Origin: Pseudomonas sp. GD03858
Lineage (GTDB): Bacteria > Pseudomonadota > Gammaproteobacteria > Pseudomonadales > Pseudomonadaceae
Length of the DNA: 63,749 bases
Assembly: GCF_029840925.1 (NCBI RefSeq)
Contig: NZ_JAOCDM010000020.1
Coordinates: forward strand, 1-63,749
Reading direction: 5' to 3'
Every line of letters starts with the position of its first letter. Within the stretch, counting starts at the first letter, position 1. Both the position numbers and the translations under genes were made by a program. The notes beneath the pieces were generated by a model. It ran no database searches. It saw only the letters and a program-made list of their open reading frames with translations, and was not told the DNA's origin. This document shows positions 61,684-63,749 of the stretch, one piece after another.

Positions 61684-62877
61684 TCAGCGGGCCTTGAGGA
61701 TCTTCTCGGCGATCATCTGGCCGATGGGGATGGCCGAGGTGGCCGCCGGCGATGGGGCATTGCAGACATGCACCATGCGCGGGGTCTCGGCGAACAGGAA
61801 GTCATGCACCAGGGTGCCGTCGCGCATCACCGCCTGGGCGCGGATACCGGCTTCGTAGGGCAGCAGGTCCTCGACTTCCAGCGATGGGCAGTACTTGCGG
61901 CATTGCTCCAGGTAGCCGCGCTTGAACAGCGAGTTCTTCATCTCGGTGGTGCCGGAGCCCAGGTTGTTCCAGATGGTTTTCCAGAAACCAGGAAAGCGCG
62001 CGTACTCGGCGACATCGCGCCAGTTCACCGAGAACTTGCGGTAGTTCTCCCGGCCAAAACCGAGCACCGCGTTAGGGCCGACGGTGACGCTGCCGTCGAT
62101 CATCCGCGTCAGGTGTACGCCGAGGAACGGCAGCTCGGGGTCGGGAATCGGGTAGATCAGATGGTTGACGATCTGGTTCTTGCTCGCCGGCAGGCGGTAG
62201 TACTCGCCGCGGAAGGGAATGATCTGATGGTCGATCCTGACCCCGGCCATGCGGGCCAGGCGGTCGGACTGCAGGCCGGCGCAGGCCACCAGCTGGCGCG
62301 CGCGCCAGGTGCGGCTGTCGGTGCCGATGGCGACATGCTCGGCATGTTCCTGGATGGCGCGCACGCTGGTGCACAGGTGTACCTCGCCGCCCGCCTGGCG
62401 GATTACCTTGGCCATGGCGTCGCACACCTGGGTGTAGTCGACGATGCCGGTGGCATCGAGGAACAGCGCGCCCTTGCCGACGATGTTCGGCTCGCGCCCG
62501 CGCAGCTCGGCAGCGTCCAGGCGCTCGACCTTCAAGCCGTTCTGCTGCGAGCGCTCGTACAGCGCCTGCATGCGCTGCACCTCCAGATCGTTGGAGGCTA
62601 CCAGCAGCTTGCCGCAGACCTCGAAGGCGATGCCGTGCTCGCTGCAGAAGTCCTTGGTGGCCTGGGCGCCACGCTTGCACAGCTCGGCCTTGAGACTGCC
62701 GGGGGCGTAGTAGATGCCGGCATGGATCACGCCGCTGTTGTGGCCGGTCTGGTGACGGCCGAGGCTGGCCTCTTTTTCCAGGATCAGCAGCGAGGCGCCG
62801 GGGCGCTGCTGGAGCAGGGCCATCGCGGTGGCGAGGCCGACGATGCCGGCGCCGATGATGCAGTAGTCGTAGGTCAT
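61684..62877 (-). CDS. lhgO: L-2-hydroxyglutarate oxidase/dehydrogenase
   Basis: LhgO oxidises L-2-hydroxyglutarate to 2-oxoglutarate with FAD and passes electrons to the quinone pool. The 397-aa protein has the FAD Rossmann motif CIIGAGIVGLATAMAL at 6-21, the LEKEASLGRHQTGHNSGVIHAGIYY motif of the family, RGEYYRLP, and a C-terminal IPIGQMIAEKIL. Length is typical of LhgO. The neighbouring FadR-type regulator and matched operators support a dedicated regulatory unit, as described for LhgR-LhgO in P. putida. It could be confused with D-amino-acid-oxidase-like proteins, but the motifs fit LhgO. Confidence 0.93.
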   Translation of the reverse strand: MTYDYCIIGAGIVGLATAMALLQQRPGASLLILEKEASLGRHQTGHNSGVIHAGIYYAPGSLKAELCKRGAQATKDFCSEHGIAFEVCGKLLVASNDLEVQRMQALYERSQQNGLKVERLDAAELRGREPNIVGKGALFLDATGIVDYTQVCDAMAKVIRQAGGEVHLCTSVRAIQEHAEHVAIGTDSRTWRARQLVACAGLQSDRLARMAGVRIDHQIIPFRGEYYRLPASKNQIVNHLIYPIPDPELPFLGVHLTRMIDGSVTVGPNAVLGFGRENYRKFSVNWRDVAEYARFPGFWKTIWNNLGSGTTEMKNSLFKRGYLEQCRKYCPSLEVEDLLPYEAGIRAQAVMRDGTLVHDFLFAETPRMVHVCNAPSPAATSAIPIGQMIAEKILKAR

Positions 62878-62914
62878 GCAGGGTACCTTGGAATTCTTGT
62901 CGGTGAATCTGCTT

Positions 62915-62931
62915 ATCAGGTTGTCAGACTA
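62915..62931. promoter_or_regulatory. Candidate LhgR operator before lhgO
   Basis: ATCAGGTTGTCAGAC (62915-62929) is identical over 15 bp to a site upstream of the regulator gene. It contains the near-palindrome TTGTCAGACTA. It lies 38 bp before the lhgO start. Confidence 0.6.
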
Positions 62932-62979
62932 AGTGGTGCGCGTAAAAGCCTCGCCAGGTCGCGATGGGGTTCTCCGGGA

Positions 62980-63690
62980 TCAGTCGAGGTCGGGAAGGTC
63001 GAGCGTCAGGCGTTTGGCCGAGGCGCGCAGGTGTGCCTCGGCGCAGGCGGCGGCCGCCTGGCGGTCGCCGTCGGCGATGGCTTGGTACAGCGCCCTGTGT
63101 TCACGCAGGGCATCGGCGGAACCGCCCACCGCCGGGCTGGCGGAGTTTTCCCAGGCGGTGCGGCGCGCGGCGGCCAGCTGGCCGCCGAGAAAATCGTGGA
63201 AGGCGACGAAGTAGTCGTTTTTGCTGGCTTCGGCGATGGCGCGGTGGAAGGCGACGTCGGCGGCCGAGGCCGTGGCGAAGTCGCTGCGCGGATCTTCCAT
63301 GGCGCCCAGGGCAACGGCCATGCGCGCAAGGTCAGCGTCGTCACGACGGCGGGCGGCGATGGCGGCGGCCTGGGTCTCGATCCACAGGCGCATCTCGAAC
63401 ATCTGCACCAGGTCCGGCTTGCGCCCGTTACTGCCGGGGAAGCGGAACACCGTGCCGTTGGGGGTCTGCGAGATATACGAGCCAAGCCCGCGGCGAGCGA
63501 TCAGCACCCCATCGGCCTTGAGCTGCGCCACCGCCTCACGCACCACCGAGCGACTGACGTTGAGCTGTTCGGCCAGTTGCTGTTCGGTGGGCAGGCGCGA
63601 TTCGGCGGCCAGGCGGCCGGAATCGATCTCGGCGCGGATGGCGCTGACGACGCGTTCGACGAGGGTGTCGGGGCGCTGGAGCTCGAGCAT
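62980..63690 (-). CDS. lhgR: GntR/FadR-family transcriptional regulator, LhgR-like
   Basis: The 236-aa protein has an N-terminal winged helix (LPTEQQLAEQLNVSRSVVREAVAQLKADGVLIARRGLGSYI, about 33-73) and an all-helical FCD ligand domain (about 90-225) that in this subfamily binds carboxylic acids with a metal. Position and size match LhgR, reported in P. putida as the L-2-hydroxyglutarate-responsive repressor of lhgO. The symbol rests on context and memory of that report. It is 102 bp upstream of lhgO, same strand. Confidence 0.82.
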   Translation of the reverse strand: MLELQRPDTLVERVVSAIRAEIDSGRLAAESRLPTEQQLAEQLNVSRSVVREAVAQLKADGVLIARRGLGSYISQTPNGTVFRFPGSNGRKPDLVQMFEMRLWIETQAAAIAARRRDDADLARMAVALGAMEDPRSDFATASAADVAFHRAIAEASKNDYFVAFHDFLGGQLAAARRTAWENSASPAVGGSADALREHRALYQAIADGDRQAAAACAEAHLRASAKRLTLDLPDLD

Positions 63691-63707
63691 GGACAGGGGT
63701 CTTGTTG

Positions 63708-63724
63708 ATCAGGTTGTCAGACAA
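63708..63724. promoter_or_regulatory. Candidate LhgR operator before lhgR
   Basis: ATCAGGTTGTCAGAC (63708-63722), extended by AA to the perfect palindrome TTGTC-A-GACAA (63714-63724), 24 bp upstream of the regulator ATG. This is the size expected for FadR-family operators and suggests autoregulation. Confidence 0.65.
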
Positions 63725-63749
63725 TGCCTGTGTCGATAGTGGCGTGTCA

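Noticed and set aside
60261..61697. Long + strand ORF opposite the MHS transporter, and another opposite lhgO/lhgR (61666-63708)
   Set aside because: Shadows of GC-rich genes on the - strand; low-complexity Gln/Arg/His or Gly/Ala/Val translations.

Overview
The window reads as chromosome of a fluorescent Pseudomonas of the P. putida group. The evidence is gene order (birA-coaX, tRNA-tuf-tRNA-secE-nusG, rplKAJL-rpoBC, str, S10, spc and alpha operons, then katA-ferritin-uvrA-MFS-ssb), a GC-rich codon bias, and P. putida-type REP elements (GTGGGAGCGG...). The genus and group are inferred; no search was run.

Region 1 (about 0.1-34.4 kb, + strand) is core information processing. It holds birA, coaX, a small SPOR-like gene, tRNA-Tyr/Gly/Thr, tuf copy 1, tRNA-Trp, secE-nusG, rplKAJL-rpoBC, rpsLG-fusA-tuf copy 2, and the S10/spc/alpha ribosomal operons through rplQ. 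Several sigma70-type promoters (TTGAnn-16/17-TAnnAT) and intrinsic hairpins can be read directly. They show that this super-cluster is divided into separately initiated units.

Region 2 (34.5-42.2 kb) holds katA, a ferritin-like gene annotated by homology as bacterioferritin but lacking the heme-ligand Met, uvrA (- strand), a YajR-type MFS transporter with ssb, and a secreted GlcG/HbpS-like protein.

Region 3 (42.4-49.9 kb, all - strand) is accessory and is the most interesting part. It looks like a class II microcin-like export locus: HlyD adaptor, a 67-aa stand-alone LuxR-type HTH protein, a 103-aa double-glycine precursor, two tandem paralogous ~70-aa membrane proteins (candidate immunity), a JmjC/cupin Fe(II)/2-oxoglutarate oxygenase, a C39-peptidase ABC exporter and a TolC-like outer membrane protein. 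The central part (about 47.0-48.3 kb) is clearly more AT-rich than its flanks, which suggests acquisition. An oxygenase inside a microcin-type locus raises the possibility of a hydroxylated exported peptide.

Region 4 (50.2-59.4 kb, + strand) is a compact selenocysteine module: fdoG with an in-frame UGA and an adjacent SECIS-like hairpin, fdoH, fdoI, fdhE, selA, selB, and selC (tRNA-Sec) only 6 bp after selB. The substrate enzyme and the Sec insertion machinery sit together.

Region 5 (59.4-60.3 kb) has no credible gene. It is a large imperfect inverted repeat (~270-bp arms) with hexanucleotide tandem arrays in its spacer and on both flanks.

Region 6 (60.3-63.7 kb, - strand) is an L-2-hydroxyglutarate catabolic unit: a GntR/FadR-family regulator (LhgR-like), lhgO and an MHS-family transporter, with two matching candidate operators.
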